Assembly (NCBI RefSeq): GCF_033115175.1 | Contig: NC_084840.1 | Span: 79,003,179 to 79,067,178, forward strand | Source of the DNA: Lepus europaeus | Lineage: Eukaryota > Chordata > Mammalia > Lagomorpha > Leporidae | Reading direction: 5' to 3' | Length of the DNA stretch: 64,000 nucleotides | Part shown: positions 49,480 to 59,917 of the stretch, piece by piece | Layout: each line of letters starts with the position of its first letter | Numbering within the stretch: position 1 is the first letter of the stretch | Position numbers and translations under genes: made by a program | The notes under the pieces: model-generated | What the model was told of the DNA's origin: nothing | Databases searched by the model: none | The model's input: only the letters and a program-made list of their open reading frames with translations

Positions 49480-50058
49480 GATAGCACCTCCGTCTGACGC
49501 AGTCTGGATGGGCTGCACTGCCCTTCGCGCATGCTCGGGCCGCCCCCTGCCCCTCTCCCTGTGCCCTGCTTGTCCTGCAGCGGCAGGCGCCATGCCGCCC
49601 CTATTCCAAGCCCCAGGATGAACGGGCATCTCGCTGGGAGAGCTGCGGCGGCTCTTCTGCTGCCCTCCCTGCCCGAGCATCAGCTCCGCCAAGCCGACCT
49701 TCCTGCTGCCAAACCCACCTACGCCATGCTCGTTCCCGAGCAGCGAGGCCCAAGGTCACCGGCCTGGGCGGCCGCCGTGGCTCCAGTCCCTGCCTCTGCA
49801 GGCTGAGGAGCGCCCGGGCGCAGATCCCAGAGCTGGCAGCCTGCACCCGAGCGCGCGCGTGACTGGAGGCACCAGCAGCGCGAGGTGGACGAGGCCGAGG
49901 TCTTCTACGCACCCTCGGCCAGGCACGATCCACAGGGCTGCAGGTTGGTGGCCCGACCACCCCGCAGCCGCTGCGCGCTGCTCTTCTCCCACGGGTACGC
50001 GGGGGATCGGGCCAGATGTCAGCTTCCAAGTCGGCCTCGGCTCGCGCATCAGATGCAG
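49480..50058 (+). pseudogene. ABHD17C: ABHD17C-like exon-1 pseudogene with 5' UTR
   Basis: CpG-rich block whose broken frames follow the N-terminal part of ABHD17C, a serine hydrolase that removes palmitate from membrane proteins such as Ras. The two starts ATGCCG (49591) and ATGAACGG (49618) correspond to the family's MP...MNG start. Next come SLGELRRLFCCPPCPSISSAKPTFLLP (the Cys cluster that is palmitoylated), then PTYAMLVPEQRG, REVDEAEVFYAPSARHDPQG, LLFSHGYAGD and GLGSRIRC, using at least three frames. The catalytic Ser (GQSIG), Asp and His regions are absent; similarity stops near 50058. Retrocopies usually lose the 5' end, so a copy holding only the 5' end is odd; a genomic exon duplication or a later deletion is possible. 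Upstream bound is uncertain. Confidence 0.8.
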
Positions 50059-50420
50059 GTCTGCGGCTTAAGCCCAGCCAGTCCCCCGAGAATCACCATG
50101 CAGACCCGCAGGCGAGAGTCCCAGTCCCGAGAACTTTGTCCTCTAGGGCAGAGCCCGGGACTGTGGCCGCAGGGGACTCGGTCTCGTGGCGCTCGTCCTC
50201 TGCCGCCCTCTGGCGTCCGCTCTGCGCGTGGCCTGTCCGGACCCCAGGAAGACTGACCGCTTCCTGGCTGTCCCAGCACTGAGGGGATTTCTGGTCTCCT
50301 CTCACCTGCGGGTCCTTCTGGGGCGAGGATGAGGTCATTGGCCTCTCTCATGACCTGGCCGTCTATGAGCGCTGACCCCGAAGGTGGAGCCCTTCTGGGC
50401 ATCAGATTGTTCTTGACTTG
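50059..50420 (-). other. CpG-rich segment, inverted duplicate of 41.5 kb
   Basis: 50200-50415 read on the minus strand matches 41475-41685. Shared donor-like GCAG|GTGAGAGG follows GGACC(C/G)-rich sequence. The 117-codon minus frame 50402-50049 has no domain I know. It may be a promoter/first exon of an unrecognised gene family, by analogy with P1/P2. Confidence 0.5.
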
Positions 50421-51060
50421 TATGGGTTGTGGGTATGGGTTGGGGGTTCCTTTGTCTTGATTTCTCCTTTTTTTCCCTCAAAGTTAAAAGCTTTAAAGCA
50501 CTGTAAGCCTCGGATCCTGGTGTAACTGGATTACAGTGATTGCTGGGTGGCGTACTGTTGTTTTAATGGGGCACAGGGGCTGGTAATGGAACAAAGAATA
50601 CATGGATCAGGAAAAAAAAGAATAAAAAATAGACCATTTAATGGAACATAATGAAAAAGCCAGAAACGGGAAAAACAGGATTTTCAAGTAAAACAATGGG
50701 ACATTTTAACATACCGTCAAATCATGAAATGTTTGGGAAAGTGAACATTCACTTTAGAAAGTTTATAAATATTACACCATGTTTCAAAATAATGCATGGA
50801 TCGACTAAAGAATCCAATTAAGGGAAATAACAGCAAAAACTAAAAGTAAAGAAAATGTAAAGGCTGGGCAAATGAAAGAGGCCTGAAGACATTTTTTCAT
50901 TTTTTCTGGAAAGCCTGCTTTGATTTCTTAAGATTGACCTAGATGGCACATGTGGCCAGTTTCTGAAATCACAAAGCACGATTTTGCTTTGCATCTGTTA
51001 AATTCCCACTGAAACCGACCAGGACTCAGAGGGACATGGCGGGAGCATAAACTGAGGAGC
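50421..51060. other. AT-rich, no gene seen
   Basis: AT-rich spacer between two CpG-rich blocks. Nothing recognised. Confidence 0.35.
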
Positions 51061-51239
51061 AGGAGATGTGGAGAGGGATTTCAAGGGCGTCTACTCCGGG
51101 CGAGGCCTTCAGCATCCTGAAATTCCATGCCACCTTAGTCCTGCTCAGTGCAGACTGCTTCCACAGGCTCCAGTGTTTCGTTCCCACAATGACCGCAACA
51201 CTCGGTCAAGTCCACCATCATCTGTAAACAATCTAATCC

Positions 51240-51480
51240 GTCAGCTTTACCAGGTGGGAACCATGCACATGCGCACTAAGCACGCTTGGCCACCAGACTT
51301 CTGTGCGCACGCGCAGCGACTACCCTCTAGAGGCGCGCTTGCGCACTTGTGTTTAAGGGTGTCGCTAGGTTACAGTTATTGTGAGCTGGGCGGCTGGAGG
51401 CGCCCTGAGATTCTCTGCTGGGACCTCGAGGGAAACCTGTGTTCATCACAGGACGGCCTTAGGCTTCTGAGGGGAGAGAA
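51240..51480 (+). promoter_or_regulatory. promoter-like block P3 with NRF1-type sites
   Basis: A perfect NRF1 consensus, TGCGCACGCGCA, lies at 51304-51315, with partial sites CATGCGCAC (51268-51276) and GCGCTTGCGCA (51335-51345). The block is CpG-rich in an AT-rich neighbourhood. Such clusters mark broadly expressed TATA-less promoters. No downstream exon is recognised, so it is orphan or non-coding. Confidence 0.5.
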
Positions 51481-52220
51481 GTGGCTGCAAAAGTTTTTTG
51501 GGAATATAATATATCTAGTGTTTTCATATATATTTATATATAGGTATATACCATTATAAATTTATTTTATTTATATAAAAGGGCAATAGGAATAATTTAT
51601 ATAAATTTCTCCAACTTTTAGTTAACCTAGTTATGAGAATTTTGTTTGCCAAACTTAGCATTAAAATAATGTGACAAGTTAAAAATACCATCTGTCTTCT
51701 GGATATAATGAAAATATAAGAATATGTCTTTTAATGATTGAACATTTTCAAAAGTTTTTTAAGAAACATACTCATATTCAAAGACAAATATTGATATAAT
51801 ACCTGCCTACTTAGGATTTCCTATGTTAGATTCATAAGTTTTTTTTTTTTCTTTTCCATTTTTGTTCATAAAAGTTTCAGGATAGGCTGGAAGGAAGCTA
51901 GACTAATTTCATAATAATGATTAGAGTTATGCTGCTTATTTCAGACTTTCATTAGAGTCAGTGGCTGAGGCATAACTATTTTACATAAGAGTTATAACAG
52001 CAACAACATGTAAAATCTACAAGTAGCTTAGTTCTAGATCTCCATTAAACTTCATGGTTCTCCATGCTCTGCTGAGTCTTCTGTGAATGAAATCTGCTCA
52101 CCACTTTTCAGTTAGTTACTTAGCCTCCTAATGTTAGGTAGGAGCTTATGTTAGTTATGTCATAATGTTAGTTATGAGCTTATGTGTGTGTGACATAAAG
52201 GCCTAAAGAGAAGACATCTA
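51481..52220. other. AT-rich, no gene seen
   Basis: AT-rich DNA. Just before the LTR, ATGTTAGTTATG and GAGCTTATGT recur as short direct repeats (52128-52185). Confidence 0.4.
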
Positions 52221-52889
52221 TGTCCAGCATATTCTGCATCTCAAAGTCATCCTGATGGTGTTTCAGGGGCAGCCTGGTATTCACATCCTGCCCTGCGCTG
52301 CCCCCTTCTACCTGATAACCTGCCAGGTGGGGGGGTCCCCACCCCTTCTGCCTGACAAATCTTCCACAATCTCCCAGGTGCAGCCCAGTATCTGCATTTC
52401 AAATACCCTGCTCCCCATCCCAATTCTCTAGGGGGTCCTGCCCACCCTTCCTCCTGTCTGATAACATTTGCATCCATAAAGTCCTTTGTTTCAGACCTTC
52501 AAGAGAAAACTCAGAAGTTTTTCTATTTACATCCAAAAAGCCCTTTGTTCCAAGAGGAGCAGAGGTGGGGAAGCAAGACCCATCTCCTTAAAAACCCGAG
52601 GCCTCAACCGGACTTCCTGCTCAGCCCTCTGCCTCTGCTGAGCCGCCCGCCTGGTCTGGCCGGGTGTACTCTCTCCACTCAACCATGTAACCCACACCCC
52701 CCCCCCCCCCCCGAGTCCAAGCAACTGGGAACTCTCTCAGTCTCAGGCTCTGTCTGGAGAGGTGCCCATCCATCCTTACGGATGTCCCTTCCCTAATAAA
52801 CCTTGCTATTTTACCTCCCACTACTCTCTGTCTCATGCCTGAATTCTTTCTTGCATGAAGACAAGAACCCTGCAATTTCTCCGGTAACA
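52221..52889 (+). mobile_element. solo LTR of an endogenous retrovirus (gamma/ERV1-like)
   Basis: About 669 bp starting TGTCCAGC and ending CCGGTAACA. LTR landmarks in order: CT-rich U3, a TTAAAAACC TATA-like region at about 52588, a polyadenylation signal AATAAACCTTGC (52794 on), then a U5-like CTGTCTCATGCCTGAATTC and ACAAGAACCCTG end. CTA flanks both sides, so the TSD is not certain. A 17-base C run (about 52697-52713) interrupts it. No gag, pol or env sequence adjoins it, so it is the product of LTR-LTR recombination. No coding capacity. Confidence 0.78.
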
Positions 52890-52991
52890 CTATCATCTGT
52901 TATTGCTTTTCCCCTTCACCCTGTGTTTCTGTAACCCTCTAAACCCAGTCCTTTCTCATTTACTCCCAGCAGGAAAATCTACAAATACTTC
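52890..52991. other. short spacer
   Basis: Between LTR and SINE; nothing recognised. Confidence 0.3.
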
Positions 52992-53043
52992 TTTTTTAAA
53001 GATTTATTTTATTTGAAAATCAGAGTTATACAGAGAAAAGGAG

Positions 53044-53092
<49 letters not shown>

Positions 53093-53297
53093 GGTCTTCC
53101 ATCAGCTGGTTCAATTCCCAGATGGCTGCAAGGGCCAGAGCTGAGCCGATCAGAAGACAGGAGCCAGGCGCTTCTTCCAGCTGAGCCAGGAGCTTCTTCT
53201 GGGTCTCCCATGTGGGTGCAGGGGCCCAAGGACTTGGACCAACTTCTACTCCTTCCCAGGCCATAGCAAAAAGCTGGATCAGAAATGGAGCAGCCAA
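52992..53297 (-). repeat. CSINE, head-truncated, with internal duplication
   Basis: Long pure (GA)n at 53051-53089. 'GAGCCAGG(C/A)GCTTCTTC' is repeated in tandem near 53160-53200. Head missing after GAAATGGAGCAGCC. Confidence 0.9.
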
Positions 53298-53960
53298 TTA
53301 CTATAATCTTGGGTGCTCTTTCAAAAACTCTTCTGCCTGTTTTCAAGCGTAAAGTGCTAGTTCTCCACAGGGAGGTTGATTTGTAATTTGTTTCTCCAGC
53401 CAATGAGTCAGTTAGTCTGCATTTGCATGATCTTCATTAGCACTTTAGACTCTGGGAGCAAGTCAGACCAGTTCTCTTCCAGGTAAAATTGTAGAGAACT
53501 CTACATGTTTCCAAGGCCAAAGGAGATGAATACATCTCCAGTAAGTTTATTGATTATTTCTTAGTTTTTTCACCATATTATAGGAGATCTATGAGGGTTT
53601 TTAAATTAAAATGGAAAAATAAATGTGATAAAGTAAAATTGTCATGGTTATAAGAAATTAGAGACATCAAAGCTGATTGCATATTGGTCTCCAGGTCTTT
53701 GGATGCCACACAAAGATGTATTTGTTATATAGGATTAAAATTAGAATTTAGAATTTGCTAAATTCCTATGGGATATGAAGTCTGAAATGGTCTTTATTGG
53801 CTACATAGATGATATAGTAGAAGTGGTTAATACCAGCCTACAAATAAACATGCAACATTCTGCAGTGGTGAGAGTTACTCACGACTAATATACAAGTCAG
53901 CCAATGAACTTTTCAGGAATTGCTAAAATAGCTTTTGGGAGATTGTACTGCATTTATGGA
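53298..53960. other. AT-rich, no gene seen
   Basis: No recognisable element or frame. Confidence 0.35.
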
Positions 53961-54210
53961 TCAGACCAGGAATATGTAGAGAACAGAATCTGCTACAGGT
54001 TCTCAGACAGCTCTGAATACATTTCTTCTAGCCAGTCTCTATAGGTTGTTTGTGTTGCAGACTTTTCCAAAGTTATATTTTCAGGCAAATCATTCCATTC
54101 TTCATTCCTACTTTAAGCAACTCACAGTAATTATTCAAACATTAGTCGATATCATAAATTATATTATTTATTCATTGCCTTGCTTGAAGCTTGTCATATT
54201 AAAAATTACA
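53961..54210. repeat. diverged repeat shared with 35.0 kb
   Basis: Counterpart of 34986-35268, same orientation ('ACCAGGAATATGTAGAG', 'AGTTATATTTTCAGGCAAATCATTCCATTCTTCATT'). Confidence 0.55.
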
Positions 54211-54480
54211 TGTGTGTGTGTGTGTGTGTTAAAGAGACATGGAGAGACAGGCCAGGAGAGACAAAAGATAAAACCTCTTATCCACTGACTTACTCCCCCA
54301 AATACCTACAGTAACCAAGGCTGTGTCAAGGCTGAATCTAAGAGCCAGGAATGTACTCCTGGCCTCTGAGATATGGGTAGCAGAAGTCCAATATCATGAG
54401 TTATCACTACTGCCTTAGCAAAAAGCTGGCATCAGGAAACAGAGCTGGGAATCAAACCAAGTACTCTGAAGTGGGATTAG
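54211..54480 (-). repeat. CSINE, old, with (TG)n
   Basis: (TG)n at 54210-54230, then 'AAAGAGACATGGAGAGACAGG' and 'ATCCACTGACTTACTCCCCCAAATACC', an eroded body. Confidence 0.55.
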
Positions 54481-54549
54481 AGTATTTTATAAAATTTATC
54501 CATTTATATAAAGAAACTAGATTTCCTGTATTTCATATATGCAGGATTT

Positions 54550-54872
54550 TTAAATAATTAATTTTATTTATTTAAAAGGCAAAGTGAGAGAGAGAGAGAG
54601 AGATGGAGAGATATCTTCTATCTGCTGGTTCACTCCCCAAATGGCTACAATGGCTGGGACTGGGCCAGGCTGAAGTTAGGAGGCAGGTGCTTCTTCTAGG
54701 TCTCCTGCCTTGTTTAAAGGCCCAAGCACTTGGGTCTTCCTCTGCAGCTTTCCTATGCACATTAAAAGGGAGCTGGATCAGAAGTGGAGCACGCAGGACT
54801 CTAACTGACACCCATATGGGTTGTAGCATCTCTGGTGGCAGTCTTAATCTGCTACACCACGACACTGGCCCC
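54550..54872 (-). repeat. CSINE, older subfamily
   Basis: TAATTTTATTTATTTAAAAGGC to CACCACGACACTGGCCCC. Confidence 0.9.
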
Positions 54873-55150
54873 CATATGTACAATTTTAAGAACATAATGA
54901 TGCTTCCTACTCTCCCTCCCATCATTCTTCCTTTTTTATTTTTCTTTTAATATTTGTGTTATTTTCTAGGTAATTTATGATCACAAGCTTAATCTTTCAC
55001 TAAATAAGGAATTCAAGTAAAAAGTCAAAAGAGCACTATTCCTCAGAAGGATGGACAAGCTCTGCAGACAATAATCAAATCTTATGATGTCAATTTCACT
55101 TATATTAGATTTTTATAGCAGATTAGATTTTTATATATTAGCTACCTCAA
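54873..55150 (-). repeat. L1 3'-end fragment
   Basis: 'CAATTTTAAGAACATAATGATGCTTCCTACTC ... TTCCTCAGAAGGATGGACAAG ... GATGTCAATTTCACTTATATTAG' parallels 13.73-14.03 kb. Confidence 0.75.
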
Positions 55151-55177
55151 ATCAGAAAATCATATCCGTAGCCCATT

Positions 55178-55470
55178 TTTTGACAGATTTATTTATTTGA
55201 AAGGCAGAGTTATAGAGAGAAAAGGAGAGAAGCAGAGAGATCTTCCCTTTACTGGTCCACTCCCCAGATGGCTGCATTGCAGGGCTGGGCCAGGCTGAAG
55301 CCAGGAGCCAGGAGCTTCTTCCAGTTCTGCTATGTAGTTGCAGGGGCCCAAGGAATCTCCCAGGCACATTAGCAGGGAGCTGAATCAGAAATGGAGCAGG
55401 TATGACTTGAATTGGTACCCATAAAGGGATACTGGCCTGCAGGTAGTGGTTTACACACTGTGCCCCCTTA
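55178..55470 (-). repeat. CSINE, older subfamily, partly deleted
   Basis: ACAGATTTATTTATTTGAAAGGCAGAG to ACACACTGTGCCCCC, with a gap in the CTTGGGCC region. Confidence 0.85.
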
Positions 55471-55989
55471 GCCCATTTCTTAACTGGGCTGTGTTGTTGT
55501 GGATTTATCTGACTGGCACCATAAACACTAGCTTAAATGTCTCTCTTTTAAATTTTTCCTCAACTATTATATTTGATCTACTGAAAATTCTTTTTGTTTA
55601 TGTCACGATCTCACTGATTATTTCTTTTTCTTCTTGAATTCTTTGACTTTTTTCTCACCATCATCCATCCAAACATTACAGGTGCTTTCCCATTTATCCC
55701 ATCATACAATTATTAATATATCTGGCCCTCTGTGGTCTGACACACCTGTTTCCCTCACTTACTTCCACCCAGAATTACTATGAGCTGGCCATGGCCAAAT
55801 CATCAAGATGGGACTTTTTTCCAGTCTTTTCTATGTTTGCCATGTCTGGCTTCATCTTGGTGTCAAATCCTGCTACTTCTGTTTTTTTGCTTTTAAATAT
55901 TTAAGCAAATATTTGAATGCAGTGTTTAAAAAGATGAGGAAAAGGGAAGTATTATATTTTTATTAAACCTATAAAGATTTTAGTGTTTT
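55471..55989. other. AT-rich, possibly L1 antisense
   Basis: T-rich DNA. No gene, no firm repeat call. Confidence 0.3.
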
Positions 55990-56045
55990 TAAAAGATTTT
56001 CTTTTATTAATTTGAAAGATAGAGTTAACAGAGAGAGGTAGAGGC

Positions 56046-56099
<54 letters not shown>

Positions 56100-56355
56100 T
56101 CTATCTGCTGGTTCACTCCCCAAGGGACTGCAACAGCCAGAGCTGAGCTGATCTGAAGCCAGGAGCCATGAGTTTCTTCTGGGTCTCCCATGTGGGTACA
56201 GGACCCAAGGACTTGGGCCATCCTCAACTGCTTTCCCAGGCCATAGCAGAGAGCTGGATCAGAAGTGGAGCAGCTGAGACTTGAACTGGAACCCATAATG
56301 GGATGCCAGAGCTGTAGACCAGGGCTTTAACCAACTGTGCCACAACGCTGGCCCC
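55990..56355 (-). mobile_element. CSINE with long (GA)n
   Basis: Full-length copy with GA run 56058-56095. TSD GATTTTAGTGTTT (55977-55989) and GATTTTAGTTTTG (56358-56370). Confidence 0.94.
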
Positions 56356-56370
56356 ATGATTTTAGTTTTG

Positions 56371-56708
56371 ATGTATGATGAAGCCTACATTCCATCTTGC
56401 ACAGAGTATCGATAAATATTAATTGGGTCAGTACACTGTCATGTTTATAACTGATTTTTTATTAGTTCCATCAATTACTATAAAATGAGTATCAATTATC
56501 TCATTACCTGTGAATTTTTTTTTAGTTTTTTGTTTAGTTCTCTAGCCTTTTTTCATGTCATTTGAGGCTTTGATTTTAGGCACATTAACACATAGTTATT
56601 ATGTCATCCTGATGTATTATCTGTTTATTATGATGAAAAATTCTGTGCATTTCTGTTAATCATATAAGACCCACAAAATTATTTGGTTTGATCCTACCAA
56701 AAAAACCA
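56371..56708. other. AT-rich, no gene seen
   Basis: Nothing recognised. Confidence 0.35.
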
Positions 56709-56720
56709 CAGGTGATACTC

Positions 56721-57037
56721 TTTTTTATTTAATTATTTAAAAGACAAAGTTACAGAGAGAGGTAGAGAGAGAGAGAGATGTCTTCCATCCACTGGTTCAC
56801 TCCCCAGATGGCTGCAATGGCCGGAGATTTGCCGGTCCAAAGCCAGGAGCCAGAAGTTTTTCCAGGTCTCCCTCGTGGGTGTAGGGGCACAAAGATTTGG
56901 GCCATCTTCTACTGCTATCTCAGGCCATAGCAGAGAGCTAGATCAGAAGAGGAGCAGCCAGGACTAGAACCAGTACCCATATGGGACACCTGTGCTTCAG
57001 GTCAGGGCTTTAACCCACTGCGCCGCAGCGCTGGCCC
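56721..57037 (-). mobile_element. CSINE with TSD
   Basis: Full-length older-type copy. TSD CAGGTGATACTCTT at 56709-56722 and 57038-57051. Confidence 0.95.
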
Positions 57038-57051
57038 CAGGTGATACTCTT

Positions 57052-57289
57052 AATTCAATATATCTGTAGCAGGCTATTTTTTAAATTGATAATTTTGTAT
57101 GGCCTACAAGTAATGTTAAAATCCAAATGGATTTTGGTAGGACACAGGTTCCCAACTTCTGCTAATGCAAGTATTCATCTTATTTGGTTTTACTTGAGTA
57201 TGGAGAACTTCTTTAGCATTCTATAGCATATGTCTGCTGGTGGTTATCTTCATATTTTGTTGCTCAAAAATGTATTTTTTCCACTACAT
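57052..57289. other. AT-rich spacer
   Basis: Nothing recognised. Confidence 0.3.
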
Positions 57290-57570
57290 AAATGTTCATT
57301 TATTTTTGTTTACGTAAGAGACACAGAGGTCTTCTATCTGATAGTCCACTCCGAAAATGCCTGCAAACGCTTGAGCAGGGGCCAGGCCAAAGCCAGGAAC
57401 CTGGAACTCAATCCAGATCTCCTATGTGGGTATCTGGGACCCAACTACTTGAGCTGTTATCTACTGCCTTCCTGGGTGAGCATTAGCATGAAGCTAAATC
57501 AGAAGCAGGGGTAGATACTCTGATATATGAGCATCCCAAGAAGCAGCTTATCCCAATGAGCCAAATGTTT
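57290..57570 (-). repeat. CSINE, old
   Basis: 'TTTATTTTTGTTTACGTAAGAGACACAGAG', 'CCAAAGCCAGGAACCTGGAACTCAATCCAG' and the head remnant GAGCCAAATG. Confidence 0.7.
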
Positions 57571-57975
57571 ATGTTCCCCTTATATTTTACAGTATTTACA
57601 TTACATATAGAATCCGGGTTGGGAGGATATTTTCTTTGAGTACACCAATGATTTCTTTCCATTGTTTCTGTGGAGAAGTCAGCCATCATTCATGGATAGC
57701 TGTAACCTAATATGCCATAGGCTGTTCTTTCTTTCATTACTTTCAAGATCTTTTCTTTGTATTTGCATTCCTTCAGTTTGTTATTTGCCTAGAATAGTTC
57801 TCTATCTGTGCTGATTAGGGGGTAATTTACCGTTTTGAATCTATAAAGACATGTCTTCTATAAAACTTGGGAAGCCTTTAGCTACTTCAAAACACATTCT
57901 ATATTTCATTCATTCTATTCTTACTGAAATTTCAGTTGCAGTTATGAAGGACTTTGAAATAACAGACAAAGTTAT
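57571..57975 (-). repeat. ancient L1M fragment
   Basis: 'GGAGAAGTCAGCCATCATTC', 'CATTACTTTCAAGATCTTTTCTTTGTATTTG' and 'AAAACTTGGGAAGCCTTTAGC' recall antisense L1M 5'/ORF1-proximal sequence. Confidence 0.55.
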
Positions 57976-58285
57976 TTTGGTGCAAAAATATTTGTAATCC
58001 ATGCATACAAGTGGTCTGGAAGAAGTTTATTCAAAATCCATATGATAAAACACTATGCATAGAGGTGAAAAAGCACATTTGTGCATTTAATTTTTCTTTA
58101 GCCAAAGTGAACTTGTATTTTAATTCTACTTCCTGCAAATCTTTTAATGTTAGATTGCTTTCTAAATCATTCCTGGGCTTCTCAAGCTCTTTTATAAATT
58201 AAAAAAAATCTTTTGGCTTATTTTCCATTTTAGTCTGTTTTTGTGTCTGATAAAAATGATACACAATGAGTTATTTAGAAAGAAA
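57976..58285. other. AT-rich; possible MITE relic
   Basis: 'TATTTTGGTGCAAAAATATTTGTAATCCATGCA' (57972-58004) resembles the short DNA-transposon-like repeat also suspected at 4.8 kb. Confidence 0.3.
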
Positions 58286-58600
58286 AACAGCTTTCAAAAT
58301 TACTTGCTTGAAAGAGCAACAGAAAGAGGGAGAGAGGGAGGGATTGAGATTGAGTTTATACATGGACTCACCAAATGGCTACAACAATCAGGGTGGGGCA
58401 AGGCCAATGCCAGGAGCCAGGAGTTCCATTCAAGTCACCCACATGGGTGGCAGGGACCTAAACACTTGAGCAATCATAGACTACCTTCAGGAAGCTGAAT
58501 TGGAAGTTGAGCAACCAGGACTCAAATCAGACTCTGCTGTGAGATCTGAGATTCACCAGTGGTGGGATAACCTGTGCTACAAGACTAGCCTCAAGAAAAC
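58286..58600 (-). repeat. CSINE, old
   Basis: 'AATTACTTGCTTGAAAGAGCAACAGAAAGAG' to 'ACCTGTGCTACAAGACTAGCC'. Confidence 0.8.
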
Positions 58601-58892
58601 AAATTTATTTCTTAAGAGTCTGAGGGTGGGCAGCCACCCTTGCTCAAGTCAAGAGGCCCTATCTGGAAAGGTCCAGCTCCCTGCATCATGATGTGGCAAG
58701 TGACATCAAACGATGAGAAAAAAAATAAGAGGTAGAACTGAGAGCCTTTGGTCTTTTAAAATTGGTAGGAAGAAGTTCCTTAGGATAGGGATGTTACCTT
58801 CAGGATTAAGCTTCCAACACTTTATAGGGCTATATTAAAGTCCTACTATATATATTGCTCCATGTGCTATTTCTTTTTCATTTCCATTTTTA
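58601..58892. other. no gene seen
   Basis: Nothing recognised. Confidence 0.3.
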
Positions 58893-58904
58893 GCCTACAA
58901 ATAG

Positions 58905-59235
58905 TTTTTTTTTTTTTTTTGGCAGGCAGAGTGGATAGTGAGAGAGAGAGACAGAGAGAAAGGTCTTCCTTTTTGCTGTTGGCTCACCCTCCAATGGCGG
59001 CTGTGGCTGGCGCATCACGCTGATCTGAAACCAGGAACCAGGTGCTTCTCCTGGTCTCCCATGTGGGTGCAGGGCCCAAGGACTTGGGCCATCCTCCACT
59101 GCCTTCCCGGGCCATAGCAGAGAGCTGGCTTGGAAGAAGGGCAACCGGGATAGAATCCAGCACCCCAACCGGGACTAGAACCCGGTGTGTTGGCACCGCA
59201 AGGCAGAGGATTAGCCTGTTAAGCCATGGTGCTGG
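58905..59235 (-). mobile_element. young CSINE
   Basis: Poly-T start, reversed young-type head. TSD CCTACAAATAG on both sides (about 58894-58904 and 59236-59246). Confidence 0.96.
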
Positions 59236-59246
59236 CCTACAAATAG

Positions 59247-59670
59247 GTTTTCATTATAGTAAATATTTAATTTATCATTCTTTATCTAACTTTATATGAT
59301 TTGTAATACTCTAATATATTTGGAGATTATTAACTAACTTGCCTGCTACTTGCAGCATCTAACTTTTTTTTGGAGAGAGATTTTTTTATCTCTTGGTGAA
59401 TTCTCCAAATGCTCTCATGAGTCATTTAGCAGGAATAATGTGAGTGTGGGTTATTTATCAGCCTTAAGATGATCACAAAGGAGCACCAAGAAAATGAGAA
59501 CCAGAAGGCATTGTGATGATGTTTAGCAATGAAACTGAAGCAAGGAAAATATAAAGTTAGTTTAGTGAAAATTTTAGTATAACTTTTGCTATCTATGTAA
59601 AGTGAATTCTGTAAGTAATGCTATTGATTTGTTTAAGAGAAATAAGGGTGTAATTTTCCAGTTCAATTGA
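59247..59670. other. AT-rich, no gene seen
   Basis: Nothing recognised. Confidence 0.35.
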
Positions 59671-59688
59671 TCTTCAAAAGATCATGAA

Positions 59689-59816
59689 GGGGATTGCTGG
59701 GTCTCCTAGAGTGATAAACATTTAAGAAGTGCAGGGTGGGAAGTGAGGTTGGGGCCACGGTGTGGCCTCTGCATTACAAAATAAAACACTGGCTATCCTC
59801 AAAAAAAAAAAAAAAA
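59689..59816 (+). pseudogene. short polyadenylated retro-insert of unknown origin
   Basis: About 112 bp of GC-richer sequence with AATAAA (59780-59785), 15 bp more, then a pure 16-base A run (59801-59816). The left border AAAAGATCATGAA and right border AAAAGATGAACA look like a mutated TSD. This is the layout of a severely 5'-truncated mRNA retrocopy (3' UTR only). The parent is unknown. Confidence 0.5.
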
Positions 59817-59917
59817 GATGAACACAAAGATTACCAACCTTTTAAATCAACAAATAAGATTAAAATATTGACTTAAAAATGAAAGCCTAATGGTTGGCAA
59901 ATTCACTTCTTTTTTTT

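Noticed and set aside
52221-52889. Retroviral coding sequence next to the LTR
   Set aside because: Flanks on both sides are AT-rich DNA and a SINE; no gag, pol or env similarity seen.
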